50,797 bases of DNA from NCBI GenBank assembly GCA_964345035.1, contig CAYFPO010000011.1, positions 1 through 50,797 on the forward strand. Direction: 5' to 3'. The translations under genes were made by a program, and so were the position numbers. Below, one piece after another: positions 1 to 8,890 of the stretch (within the stretch, counting starts at the first letter, position 1; every line of letters starts with the position of its first letter). The stretch is from CAYFPO01 sp964345035 (GTDB lineage: Bacteria; Fidelibacterota; Marinisomatia; SCGC-AAA003-L08; GCA-002704045). The notes beneath the pieces are model-generated. The model had not been told where the DNA came from and did not search any database. It was given only the letters and a program-made list of their open reading frames with translations.

Positions 1-259
1 TAATGGTTGTCTCCCGATCCTCCCCAATGAGTTTTATGCCGTTGGTGGCAGGCCAGATGATGTTTTCAATATAGGTGCCTGTAGCAACTGAAACAGTATC
101 ATTAGTTCCGGCTACATCCAGTCCGTGCTGTATGGTGGCAAAGGGATTTTCTTCCGTACCGAATCCGGATTCGTCAGAACCATCTGTAGAAACAAATAAG
201 GTTGTGCCCAATAGGATGTTGGTAAAAACTATTACAGTAATTGATTTAATGAGTTTCAT
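1..259 (-). CDS. Secreted right-handed beta-helix (DUF1565-like) protein, N-terminal part only
   Basis: The gene begins with ATG at 259 on the minus strand and runs off the left edge, so only about 86 residues are visible. A GGGAG ribosome binding site lies about 8 bases before the start. The protein starts MKLIKSITVIVF, a signal peptide, and continues FVSTDGSDESGFGTEENPFA followed by TIQHGLD. That pattern (xVSTxGSD...G..ENPFATIQ.ai) is typical of the N-terminus of DUF1565/NosD-like right-handed parallel beta-helix proteins, which are exported and often bind or cleave polysaccharide. The visible end, NGIKLIGEDRETTI, fits the first helix rungs. The substrate cannot be judged because the C-terminus is outside the window. 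Confidence 0.75.
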   Translation of the reverse strand, partial: MKLIKSITVIVFTNILLGTTLFVSTDGSDESGFGTEENPFATIQHGLDVAGTNDTVSVATGTYIENIIWPATNGIKLIGEDRETTI

Positions 260-316
260 ATTTGTACTCCCATTTTTGAAAAGTTAAATTTTTGGTAAAA
301 TAAAATGATTAGAACC

Positions 317-365
317 GTAGAGACTGGATTAATCAAGTCTCTACTCAACAAAATCAAGTCTCTAC
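317..365. repeat. REP-like palindrome plus a half copy
   Basis: Positions 317-344 hold a nearly perfect 28-base palindrome (half-site GTAGAGACTtGATT, with one G for T here), followed by a half-site at 352-365. The same palindrome recurs at 672-699 and 1258-1285. It lies just beyond the 3' end of the RAYT gene, the usual place for the REP sequences that such transposases move. Confidence 0.85.
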
Positions 366-385
366 TACAATTGATTAGGTTATAT

Positions 386-1072
386 TTATTCATTGGTAGT
401 TCGCAGATTAAACTTATTCTGGTATTCTGGTTGATGTGTTCCCCACGACCAGTACAGGGGGTTATTTACAATATATTCCTGGATTTTGTGGAGTTCTTTT
501 TCATTACGAATAATTCTGTCCCAAAATCGGGATTGCCATTTGAAATGTGTACATCCGGATTTGCGGATTTTTCTCGTTACTCGAGCCTTATATGAACGCA
601 CGATTTTTCCCAATGATAGACCATGTTTTTTCATTAATATCCATTTTTTATCGGTCTTTGAATCATCATTGGTAGAGACTTGATTAATCAAGTCTCTATC
701 TGGATTAATCAAGTCTCTACGCTCATAATCGGTAATAATAATGATCCCGTGCACATGGTTCGGCATGATGACAAACTGATCTAATTCTGTATTATTAAAA
801 TGGTCGGAAATTGTGTTGAAACAAATATTGGCAATTTTACCATTCCTGTTCAATTTCATCCTACCATCCACAACCTCACCAAAAAAATGCTGAAAATTAT
901 AGGTGCAAATGGTTACGAAATATGCTCCCGGACTGGAATAATCATACCCTTTATACCGTGCTGAGGGAATTCGGTATGTATTCTGGTATAAATCCGGATT
1001 GATAATTGTTTGGATCATTCTTCGGTACCGGTGATGGTCAGGGCACACCTGTATTGCTCTGAAAATTGACAT
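386..1072 (-). CDS. REP-associated tyrosine transposase (RAYT, IS200-like Y1 superfamily)
   Basis: This 228-residue protein is a single-strand DNA transposase of the HUH/Y1 class. The metal-binding HUH motif is in MPNHVHGIIII (about residues 102-112). The nucleophilic tyrosine is probably in EYIVNNPLYW near residue 200. The N-terminal RYKGYDYSSPGAYFVTICT is typical of RAYTs. Members of this family mobilise short palindromic REP sequences, and such palindromes flank this gene. Unusually, a REP doublet is inserted inside the gene itself (672-720) and is translated in frame as ERRDLINPDRDLINQVST, in the variable loop after the HUH motif. Frame and downstream motifs are intact, so the gene may still work. 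Start choice within the first residues is uncertain. Confidence 0.88.
   Translation of the reverse strand: MSIFRAIQVCPDHHRYRRMIQTIINPDLYQNTYRIPSARYKGYDYSSPGAYFVTICTYNFQHFFGEVVDGRMKLNRNGKIANICFNTISDHFNNTELDQFVIMPNHVHGIIIITDYERRDLINPDRDLINQVSTNDDSKTDKKWILMKKHGLSLGKIVRSYKARVTRKIRKSGCTHFKWQSRFWDRIIRNEKELHKIQEYIVNNPLYWSWGTHQPEYQNKFNLRTTNE
672..720. repeat. REP palindrome doublet inside the RAYT gene
   Basis: A 28-base palindrome (672-699, one end mismatch) is followed directly by a second, shorter unit ending at 720. The same doublet, with the same following GCTCATAAT, occurs at 1258-1306. Here it is part of the coding sequence of the transposase and keeps its frame. Confidence 0.85.
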
Positions 1073-1090
1073 TCAGAAAGATTTGTCGAC

Positions 1091-1239
1091 ATAAAACTCC
1101 AAAAAAAGGGCACTGGAATTCCGCATTTCCCCTCCCGATTTAACGGGTGAATTAGCATTTAAACTCCTTATTTAATAAATAAAACGAGATTATCGCTAAG
1201 AATTTACGGAATCTCCCGATATTATACAAGTGATGGAAA
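1091..1239. repeat. Direct repeat, copy 1 (about 149 bp)
   Basis: This segment recurs at 1314-1462 with about two mismatches, offset by 223 bases. It starts ATAAAACTCC and ends TGATGGAAA. I see no convincing reading frame in it. Together with copy 2 and the REP doublet between them it fills the 470-base stretch between the RAYT gene and the next gene. Confidence 0.9.
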
Positions 1240-1257
1240 AACATTGGCAACTGGGTA

Positions 1258-1306
1258 GTAGAGACTTGATTAATCAAGTCTCTACCTGGATTAATCAAGT
1301 CTCTAC
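1258..1306. repeat. REP palindrome doublet between the direct repeats
   Basis: A perfect 28-base palindrome (half-site GTAGAGACTTGATT) at 1258-1285 is followed by a second partial unit to 1306. It sits between two copies of a 149-base direct repeat. It matches the doublet inside the RAYT gene almost base for base. Confidence 0.88.
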
Positions 1307-1313
1307 GCTCATA

Positions 1314-1462
1314 ATAAAACTCCAAAAAAAGGGCACTGGAATTCCGCATTTCCCCTCCCGATTTAACGGGTGAATTAGCATTTAAACTCCTTATTTAATA
1401 AATAAAACGAGATTATCGCTAAGAATTTACAGTATCTCCCGATATTATACAAGTGATGGAAA
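1314..1462. repeat. Direct repeat, copy 2 (about 149 bp)
   Basis: Second copy of the segment at 1091-1239, differing at about two bases near TTAC(A/G)(G/T). The near identity implies a recent duplication. No gene is seen in it. Confidence 0.9.
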
Positions 1463-1543
1463 TCATATTTAGATTGGTGAATTGTGAGTGATGAATATCG
1501 GCATCAGGTGTCCGGTACCAGAGACCGGGAGTTACCTGCCAAT

Positions 1544-4495
1544 TCAAAACGGGTTGATCAATGCATATCGAATATACAATTCAGGTGTCTTATGATTTTT
1601 CCAATTATTGATTGATTGAGCATATCCAATGGCATAATTGAATAAAGTAAAATCTCCAAATTTCAAGCCGACTTTCATTTCATATCCAACTGTTCCAACC
1701 CCAAGATTTGCGTCATAATCAGCACCATACCACGTATTCCCAACATCCGAAATAACTGCTCCGGTAACATCGCCAATGGTAATCCCCAAAATATTCATCG
1801 GAACTTCTTCCAAAATGGGTATTCTGTATTCCATGGTGCCAAAAATCAATCGATCTCCCATTGCATATCCCCTATACCCCCGGGGACTCATATTTTCGGG
1901 GAATCCGCCGGTGCCTGCAGTACCGGGAAGATAAAAAGGTGCATCCGCAGTTAATCCCACATATTCCTGAGCCGGGGGGCTGCCCCAGAGTGCTATGGAT
2001 TTTCCCCGCAGGAATAATATTCCAAATCCGATCTCCAGGTTGGTGAAAGAATCAAAAGTGAGCCGTTGATACGTGAAATCTCCAATGGCATTTTTATCGG
2101 CAACATCTAATTTTGTCTTCATTCCCCACCCTTGTCTGGGAAACCATTGATTCTGTTTGAATGGCCGTCTGCTGAGGTATTTGTATTCCAGTGATACAGA
2201 TGCCTCATTACCCTTTTCAGGCATCGGCAGCCCGTCAAATGTAAACACATGGTCCACAGGTTCATCATTCTCATCCAGGGAATCATATGGCATGATGAAA
2301 TCACGGTTAAAAATGTTGAGATTAAATTTCACCAGATGGTTTGAACTCATATCCTCTCCTGTATTGACGGGATGAGATGTCCACAGATTCCACCCGTCAA
2401 ATTTTTCCAGTAATCCACTAAATGATCCATCATAATTACGGTATGTCCAATTAATGTTGTGGAAAAAATTAACTCCCCACAACGGTCCATGCTGGGCATT
2501 CACATAACTCATCATATAATACGGATTATTAAAAGTCCAGTCAGTTGCTCCACCCATCAATTGAAACAGATGCTTACCCAGTGCTTCTGACCATGTCGTC
2601 ATAGCAAATGGCGCATCAAGTGGTAATATGAGAGTGGTCAAATGTTTTGGATATTGATAAAATGTATATTTTTCATTTGAATTTATTTTCAACGGCAAAT
2701 TTGGATCTAACTTCACCATAGGGATAGCCGGTTCTTGGGTTCTCCACCGTGTGTAATCCTCACGGATATTTAACTGGGATGTCGCAGGTTGTCTACGTGG
2801 ATCAATGTGAACAATACGGACTGAATCCACATCATTCATAGTTGCAGCAGTTATCGTTTGTCCCTTTGGAGTCCATTGAATCCCCCATACCGGTTCTGAG
2901 CTGTCGGTTACCTGTCCTGATCTTCCGGTAGAGATATTAATTGTGTGGATATTGGGAGTGGATCCAAAATGAGATGTGTAGCTTAATGAATTTCCATCGG
3001 GATGCCAGACAGGCATATAATCCACTTCAGGATTATCCGAAATTTGGCTGATTTCTCCTGATTCCAAATGAATCGTATAAATGTTCATACGACCACTCTC
3101 ACCGGATTTGGCGAATGCAATCTGATCTCCTCCCGGTGACCAACTTGGAGTTATGACCGACACATCTCCCATAAATTTGGTGATTTGCTCCATATTACTG
3201 CCATCAGTATTCATTTGATACAGATTTGCTGTACTGTTGGAATGGGAAACAAATGCGATCTCACTACCATCAGGAGACCAGGTTGGGTGGGCTGCCCTGA
3301 AATTTTCAGTTACCCATTCAGATTTTCCGGATTCCAGGTCAAGTATTTTCAGATCCCAGATCATTGAACCATGTTCACCATAGTGGTATTTCCCATACGC
3401 CAGTTTTTGCCCGTCCGGTGACCACGCCAACCCGGAATGAAATTTACCATGATCCACTTCTTCATTCCTGTAACCGGGAGAATCTTTTTTATCTTCATCA
3501 TCTTCATTTTCAAAAAAACCAAACAGAGATGTAACCTGTTCAAAGAATTTCGATTCATCATCCTGAATTGTATCCAAATTTGCAATGATCAAAGATTGAT
3601 CATGTTGGTCATTGTCATCCTTCCCTGTAATGGCAATTTTCAAACTGTCCGGTGAGAACTTGAATGCATCCATTTTGGTAATGGGCAGGGAAGCCGTAGT
3701 GCCAATATCTGTATAGCTTTCTTTTTGGGAGCGGTATCCATAATAATAAGTATTCATTGTCCGCCGCCAGGTTTCTTCAAATTGCTCCACACTGACTCCT
3801 GTGGCTTTTTTAAATGCTTTTTTGAAATTGTACAATTTAAATTTGTCACGATACTGAACTATCTGCGTAATTGCTGAATCTCCATAGCTATCTGCAAGCA
3901 GGAGCAGTTTTGAATATCCATCATGATGGGGGTCCATACCAGACATATCATTTTTCAGAACATGGAATTTATGGGCTATATCTGCTCGGTATGGTCTCCA
4001 TTTTTCTGTCATATATTCTGCCAGTCCTTCTACAAACCAGCCCGGAGTCTGACTCAGGAATACTGACCAGGGTTCGGGCATCCAGGTTTGCACTGCATTA
4101 TACCATACTATATGCTGTAATTCGTGAGCAACCACCTGAAACAACCATTTTTCATCCTCCAGCCAGACTGCAGCATCATTCTGATCTACCCATATAAATG
4201 TCTGGTTCGTCCACATCGCATACCCATTCATAATTTCATCTTCTGTGGTGAATATGATATCAATGGTCGGAATCTCTTCCAATTCCACCTGTTTCAATAA
4301 TGTCGGTAAAACCTGTTCTGCTATGTTGGCACCGCTGTTGGCAATATCTTCAATCCCATTGTGATAGTGAACATTGAAATGATCTGTTTTCAGAGTTGAC
4401 CAATCCAATTCATTATGCACACGATTAGACCACTGCCACGTTCCCTGTCCGAATACCAGGGAAAATAACATCAAATTCAGTACTATTTTTTTCAA
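1544..4495 (-). CDS. Secreted metallopeptidase-like / beta-propeller / outer-membrane barrel protein
   Basis: The 983-residue protein starts at a TTG with a strong upstream GAGGGGG; no better ATG is near. Residues 1-17 form a signal peptide. Residues 30-250 resemble a peptidase MA-like zincin: HELQH at 124-128 gives the HExxH zinc site, and the downstream WFVEGLAEYMTE supplies a plausible third ligand (Glu157). From about 270 to 580 there are TolB/PD40-type beta-propeller repeats with recurring WSPDG or WSPGG. The last 340 residues, ending in ELYIRYALINPF with a C-terminal aromatic, look like a BamA-type surface-antigen barrel. This three-part layout is known from hypothetical proteins of Bacteroidota and relatives; the substrate is unknown. 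It ends the bat operon, 33 bases after batE. Confidence 0.8.
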   Translation of the reverse strand: MKKIVLNLMLFSLVFGQGTWQWSNRVHNELDWSTLKTDHFNVHYHNGIEDIANSGANIAEQVLPTLLKQVELEEIPTIDIIFTTEDEIMNGYAMWTNQTFIWVDQNDAAVWLEDEKWLFQVVAHELQHIVWYNAVQTWMPEPWSVFLSQTPGWFVEGLAEYMTEKWRPYRADIAHKFHVLKNDMSGMDPHHDGYSKLLLLADSYGDSAITQIVQYRDKFKLYNFKKAFKKATGVSVEQFEETWRRTMNTYYYGYRSQKESYTDIGTTASLPITKMDAFKFSPDSLKIAITGKDDNDQHDQSLIIANLDTIQDDESKFFEQVTSLFGFFENEDDEDKKDSPGYRNEEVDHGKFHSGLAWSPDGQKLAYGKYHYGEHGSMIWDLKILDLESGKSEWVTENFRAAHPTWSPDGSEIAFVSHSNSTANLYQMNTDGSNMEQITKFMGDVSVITPSWSPGGDQIAFAKSGESGRMNIYTIHLESGEISQISDNPEVDYMPVWHPDGNSLSYTSHFGSTPNIHTINISTGRSGQVTDSSEPVWGIQWTPKGQTITAATMNDVDSVRIVHIDPRRQPATSQLNIREDYTRWRTQEPAIPMVKLDPNLPLKINSNEKYTFYQYPKHLTTLILPLDAPFAMTTWSEALGKHLFQLMGGATDWTFNNPYYMMSYVNAQHGPLWGVNFFHNINWTYRNYDGSFSGLLEKFDGWNLWTSHPVNTGEDMSSNHLVKFNLNIFNRDFIMPYDSLDENDEPVDHVFTFDGLPMPEKGNEASVSLEYKYLSRRPFKQNQWFPRQGWGMKTKLDVADKNAIGDFTYQRLTFDSFTNLEIGFGILFLRGKSIALWGSPPAQEYVGLTADAPFYLPGTAGTGGFPENMSPRGYRGYAMGDRLIFGTMEYRIPILEEVPMNILGITIGDVTGAVISDVGNTWYGADYDANLGVGTVGYEMKVGLKFGDFTLFNYAIGYAQSINNWKNHKTPELYIRYALINPF

Positions 4496-4528
4496 TTCCC
4501 CCTCAATAATTGCAAGTTTATGAGCAGT

Positions 4529-5299
4529 TTAATGGGTGAGCATTTTTATTTTTTCGGATTCTATCCAACCCACTTTTCCATCCATTAATTCAATTTCAGT
4601 CCAATCATCTGTCACATCAAGAATATCCACTTTCAATCCTTCGTGAACCTGAAATAATTGTGTTGAAAATGCACTGGGTGCTGAAAATGCATGTATTTCA
4701 GGTGAGTCAATTATTCCCTGGTGAATGGTAAATTGATCCCAAATGGAGAATCCACCGGGGAATATAGAGATTAATAAGAGGATTGACAATAATATTTCGA
4801 CGAGTTTTACTGATGGATAATCAAGAATTTTCCGGATGGCGAAAAATACAGCGATAGCAATGAAAATCAACCCCCAGAGCTGAATCCATCCTGTAGGAGT
4901 AAACGTAGATTTTAATTTCCAAAATAATTTCAGTAAAAATGGAGGTTCGGGCATATTAATTCTGTCTTTTACTTTTAAATTCGCCAACTGTAGATTGTAT
5001 TTTGCATCCGTATTCAGAGGATCAATTTTGAGGCATTGTTCATAAGCCCAAACAGCACCAGCAATATTGTCTGACTGGTAGTGCGCATTCCCAAGATTGT
5101 AATATAATTCGGGAGATTCCCAATCACTGCTCAGGATTTTTTCAAAATTCTGGATTGAAAATTCATACTGTCCATTTTTATAGGCATTCAATCCCTGATC
5201 ATACAGATTTTCCAACTCTGAGTTTGCAACACCAACCTGCAGAATCAAAATGAGAAAAGTTAAAATATTACAAGTCCTTTTGATTGGATTTATTTCCAT
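4529..5299 (-). CDS. batE: BatE-like TPR / SH3 membrane protein
   Basis: This 256-residue protein has a signal peptide, then two to three TPR units between about residues 30 and 110 (for example YYNLGNAHYQSDNIAGAVWAYEQCL). Two hydrophobic segments follow at about 137-157 and 165-182, and then a C-terminal bacterial SH3-like domain (VHEGLKVDILDVTDDWTEIELMDGKVGWIES). TPR plus SH3 after batD is the arrangement called BatE in Bacteroidota and Leptospira. Its start overlaps the end of batD by 10 bases, indicating coupled translation. The Bat complex is linked to stress or oxygen tolerance, but its biochemical task is unresolved. Confidence 0.82.
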   Translation of the reverse strand: MEINPIKRTCNILTFLILILQVGVANSELENLYDQGLNAYKNGQYEFSIQNFEKILSSDWESPELYYNLGNAHYQSDNIAGAVWAYEQCLKIDPLNTDAKYNLQLANLKVKDRINMPEPPFLLKLFWKLKSTFTPTGWIQLWGLIFIAIAVFFAIRKILDYPSVKLVEILLSILLLISIFPGGFSIWDQFTIHQGIIDSPEIHAFSAPSAFSTQLFQVHEGLKVDILDVTDDWTEIELMDGKVGWIESEKIKMLTH

Positions 5300-7014
5300 T
5301 GCTCATCAATTTTTGGTAAAAGATTTCTGAAATTTTCCAAATCATTTTCTGCATCTCCCGGAGTTACAGGAGCGTATCTTACTGCATCTGCATTCTGTAT
5401 TATTGTTGATAATTTTTCCAGTTGGAGTTCATCAATGCTGTGATCTAAACAAATATCAATAATTTCCTTCCCGGATCGTACTACATTCTGGTTCAACTTA
5501 TCAGATATGAAACCATTCAGGATTTGGTGTATTTGTGTATACATTTTTTCAGGCTCGACTCCTGATATTTGTTTTAATGCGTTCAACGCCTTTCTCAATG
5601 CAGATTTCGCTTTTCGATATTCATGAGTTGAATCACGATGAGATTTCCGTAAATTTATGGTTGTCGGCAATAGAAACAGAATCATTGCAATTGAATAGAA
5701 TATAATTGATCTTGTGCTGATAAGTGCGGTGGATCTTCTCTGCCATTGGGGATCATCCAGATTCGTAAACCGAATATCACTCCCAACCAGAGCAATTTCC
5801 TCCTTGGATAAACCAATGGTGGTGGGTATTGATTTTTCATTGGGTGTCACCGACAGCTGAATGGTTCGGCTTCTGCTGGTTTTCCATTTTTTGTTTTTGA
5901 GATCGAAATACGTGAGCTCTACACCGGGGATGTTTATTTTTCCTTCACGCCTGGGAATCATCACATATTCAATGGTTTTCTTACCGCCCAGCTTATCCCG
6001 AAACGGACTTTCTGTAATGGTAATTTCCGGTTCAAAAGTTTCCAATCCTTGAGGAAAATAAATATCATCTATATCCACAGACTTCAGATTTCCCGTACCC
6101 TGTATGATGATTGTAAGAGTCACAGCTTCATCCTGTTTTACACTGATCCTGTCAATTTTGGATGAAACTTTCCATTGTCCTACAGCAGCAGATGTCTTAC
6201 CACTGGTTTTTGGTAAGGACTTCACATGAATTTTTACCGGATTTGTCGCCAATGTCACCTGTTTTGATCTGCTGAAAAAGGGATCATCAAAAAAACTGAA
6301 TGATCGTCTTTTTCCCCCGCTTTTTACTCCAATGACAATGGTTGCAGGATCAATGGTAATTTCACCTGACTTTGTAGGGAATAGTGCAACTTCCTTCACC
6401 GTTGCAGCATACCATCTCTCTTTATTGATTGTGACCTCACGAAATTGGAGATTCCTCGGATTATACAAATCCTGAGACCAAAATCCTGTCATCCTGGGTA
6501 ATTCTCTAATGTCAAATGATGACAAATTTACCTTTGTATACAATGTATAGGTGAGGACGATCTGCTCACCTCTATACGGCTCTGCATTATCCACATCGGC
6601 TTCAATATAATATTGCTGTGCTGATTGTTTATCACCCAATGTAGTTTGTGTGGTTTTTCTATCCAGTACGGTAATATTTATGGGTTTTGAACGAACGGAT
6701 TTATCATCTATTTGCACTCTTAAACTTGGTATCCTGAGTTTTCCTTTTTTCTTGGGTACCAAAGTCCAGGACAGGGAATGAGTGGATGACCTTTTCCCAT
6801 TGATCCATTGCATATTCGTAGAACTGCTGGGACCGGATGAAATCTTAAAATCAGTTATCACTGACATATTTACTTCAGGTGATTCACCATTTTCCACACT
6901 CACAGTTAATGTGATGGATTCACCTTCATACATTCTGTTTCTGTCAACAGATACATCCACTTTTGCCTGAGACCAGATGAAGTTAAACAATAGAATGATC
7001 CAGAGATTTCTCAT
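5290..7014 (-). CDS. batD: BatD family protein
   Basis: The 574-residue protein has a signal peptide (MRNLWIILLFNFIWSQA) and repeated Ig-like beta domains in the periplasm. Typical BatD sequences include AKVDVSVDRNRMYEGESITLT at the start and GTGNLKSVDIDDIYFPQGLE near residue 310. A membrane segment (STRSIIFYSIAMILFLLPTTI) lies near residue 440 and a cytoplasmic tail follows. I place the start at ATG 7014, which overlaps the batC stop as TAATG; an in-frame TTG two codons upstream is less likely. BatD probably scaffolds the VWA proteins BatA and BatB at the inner membrane. Confidence 0.88.
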   Translation of the reverse strand: MRNLWIILLFNFIWSQAKVDVSVDRNRMYEGESITLTVSVENGESPEVNMSVITDFKISSGPSSSTNMQWINGKRSSTHSLSWTLVPKKKGKLRIPSLRVQIDDKSVRSKPINITVLDRKTTQTTLGDKQSAQQYYIEADVDNAEPYRGEQIVLTYTLYTKVNLSSFDIRELPRMTGFWSQDLYNPRNLQFREVTINKERWYAATVKEVALFPTKSGEITIDPATIVIGVKSGGKRRSFSFFDDPFFSRSKQVTLATNPVKIHVKSLPKTSGKTSAAVGQWKVSSKIDRISVKQDEAVTLTIIIQGTGNLKSVDIDDIYFPQGLETFEPEITITESPFRDKLGGKKTIEYVMIPRREGKINIPGVELTYFDLKNKKWKTSRSRTIQLSVTPNEKSIPTTIGLSKEEIALVGSDIRFTNLDDPQWQRRSTALISTRSIIFYSIAMILFLLPTTINLRKSHRDSTHEYRKAKSALRKALNALKQISGVEPEKMYTQIHQILNGFISDKLNQNVVRSGKEIIDICLDHSIDELQLEKLSTIIQNADAVRYAPVTPGDAENDLENFRNLLPKIDEQWK

Positions 7015-7856
7015 TACCAATCCTTTAAAACCTTCACTCTTTTTCCGGATTTATATTTTTTCTTCAACAGGTTGTCTTCGCTGGCTTTCAATGTATTCAA
7101 AATTGCTTCAGCTTCTTCCCGCTCCAAAAGTTGTTCCTGGGTTAATTCCTGCTGATCCTGAGGCTGGGGTTTACCACTTTCCTCGCTTTTCTGCTCCTCT
7201 TCAGATTGCTCACTCTGTTGCTGCTGCTGTTCTTCCTCATCTTTCTCATGAGATTCGGATTGCTGATCCTCTTGACTTTCCTGTTCCTGCTGTTCTTCAG
7301 ATTCCTGGTTTTCAGATTGATTATCCTGAGAGTCAGAATCATTATTTTGAGAATTGTCAGATTTATTCTCCTCCTCTTCCTGTTTATTCTGATCCTCCTT
7401 ATTTTCGTTATTCTGCTGTTGCTCCTGCTGTTGAAGAACCTGTTGAACAAATTCATAATTATGCCGTGCATCAGAATCAAGAGGATTTAATTCCAGCGCT
7501 TTCCGATATTGCTCTATACTTTTTTCATATTCTCCGGTTTGATATAAAGTGTTACCTAAATTATAGTGTGCCTGGGATTTCAGATTATCATCTTCTGAAT
7601 GGACGGATTTACTGAATTCTTCTGCTGCGGAAGAAAAATCTTCGTTATAATATTGTAAATTACCCAGGTTAAAATTCAAATCCTTTTTTTCCGGATATTT
7701 TTGTTTCAATCGTTCATATTCCCGGATTGTTTTCTCCAATTCAGTTGGTTCAGTTTTAGAAATTTCAGGTTTCTCATTGGAAGTTTGTCCCAATAGACAT
7801 ATCCCTGATATTATAGACCATACAATTACCAGATTGTGGAAAGATTTCATCCTCAT
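7014..7856 (-). CDS. batC: BatC-like TPR protein with acidic glutamine-rich tail
   Basis: The 280-residue protein has a signal peptide, three TPR units at about residues 30-140 (LNFNLGNLQYYNEDFSSAAE, AHYNLGNTLYQTGEYEKSIE), then a 100-residue low-complexity stretch rich in Gln, Glu, Ser and Asn. It closes with a short basic segment (LLKKKYKSGKRVKVLKDW), a known BatC feature. The low-complexity tail explains the long shadow frames on both strands here. The start codon forms an ATGA overlap with the batB stop, so the two are translationally coupled. Confidence 0.85.
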   Translation of the reverse strand: MRMKSFHNLVIVWSIISGICLLGQTSNEKPEISKTEPTELEKTIREYERLKQKYPEKKDLNFNLGNLQYYNEDFSSAAEEFSKSVHSEDDNLKSQAHYNLGNTLYQTGEYEKSIEQYRKALELNPLDSDARHNYEFVQQVLQQQEQQQNNENKEDQNKQEEEENKSDNSQNNDSDSQDNQSENQESEEQQEQESQEDQQSESHEKDEEEQQQQQSEQSEEEQKSEESGKPQPQDQQELTQEQLLEREEAEAILNTLKASEDNLLKKKYKSGKRVKVLKDW

Positions 7857-8890
7857 TTGGTTGAATATCTGCCTTTCCAGTCAAAGGATTTATTATTTCT
7901 GGTAGGTATAAAAATTTCTATCAGTAAACATATCATACTTAAAATGATAAAAATCTGATACCTGTCCTCATATTGAGAAAATACCTGTGATTTCAATTCC
8001 TGCTTTTCCAGGGATTCCAATGCTGCATTTAGAGGACCCAGGGCATTTGCCTGGTTCTCAATTTTGAAATATTTTCCTCCGGTGGTATATGCAATTTCAT
8101 TCAGCGTCTGTTCATTCAGTACTGTAGTTACAACCTGTCCTTGATTGTTCTTTTTAAATTCAATTCGATTACCACTATCATCTAAAATGGGAATAGGTTC
8201 TCCTGAAGTTGTTCCCACACCAACTGTGTGTATTAGAATATCCCTTTCCCTGGCATTCTGTGCCGCTGCTATTGCTTCACCTTGATGATCCTCACCATCC
8301 GTTACTAAAACCACAACTTTGAATTTTTCATTATCTTCTTCAACCTGCTTCAGCGCCAATTTCATTGCACTTCCGAGATCAGTTCCGGGAGTCTGCACAA
8401 TATCTGTGTCAATGGAATTCAGAAATAATCTTGCGGCTGAATAGTCCGTAGTCAATGGTAGGTGTAAATGTGCACTGCCGGAAAATACAATTATACCGAT
8501 TCTATCACCTTTCAAATTATTGATAAGCCGGGATAATTCATACTTTGCCTTCTCGATCCTGCTTGGAGTCACATCGCCGGCATTCATACTGGTAGATGTG
8601 TCCAGAACTATGAGGATGTCCACTCCTTTCCGTTTGAGCTCGGTAAGCCGGGTTCCGATTTGTGGCCCCACACTCGCAAAGATCAAAAAGAAAAATGCAG
8701 CAATAAACAACCAGGATTTAATACTTACTCTGTTAAACAGAACTTTGCTGAAAAGGAAATCTCTCACCTGAGTTACACCTATTTTCTTGATGGATTCAGT
8801 ATTCTTTTTTTGTGTAAACATTGACCAGAAAACAAGGATGAAAAATGGAATAAACAGAAAAAATAAATTTGGATGAGTAAATTTGATCAT
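7853..8890 (-). CDS. batB: BatB, von Willebrand factor A domain membrane protein
   Basis: The 345-residue protein has two N-terminal membrane segments, a VWA domain and a C-terminal membrane segment (YQIFIILSMICLLIEIFIP). The MIDAS metal site is visible: DTSTSM (DxSxS) and later VTDGEDHQGEA. I start it at ATG 8890, which overlaps the batA stop as TAATG. The longer frame to 8968 would run 78 bases into batA without a ribosome binding site. VWA proteins of this family bind partners in a Mg-dependent way in the Bat complex. Confidence 0.9.
   Translation of the reverse strand: MIKFTHPNLFFLFIPFFILVFWSMFTQKKNTESIKKIGVTQVRDFLFSKVLFNRVSIKSWLFIAAFFFLIFASVGPQIGTRLTELKRKGVDILIVLDTSTSMNAGDVTPSRIEKAKYELSRLINNLKGDRIGIIVFSGSAHLHLPLTTDYSAARLFLNSIDTDIVQTPGTDLGSAMKLALKQVEEDNEKFKVVVLVTDGEDHQGEAIAAAQNARERDILIHTVGVGTTSGEPIPILDDSGNRIEFKKNNQGQVVTTVLNEQTLNEIAYTTGGKYFKIENQANALGPLNAALESLEKQELKSQVFSQYEDRYQIFIILSMICLLIEIFIPTRNNKSFDWKGRYSTK

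Noticed and set aside
317..1306. Repeated palindromes as a possible CRISPR array
   Set aside because: Only three or four copies, irregular spacing, one inside a coding gene, and no cas genes. They fit REP elements of the RAYT.
1152..1349. Minus-strand 65-codon frame with YYERRDLINPGRDLINQVST
   Set aside because: It is a chance reading of the REP doublet and the direct repeat; no ribosome binding site and no family outside the REP-derived part.
7142..7490. Long frames on both strands within batC
   Set aside because: They mirror the low-complexity Gln/Glu/Ser codons of the BatC tail.
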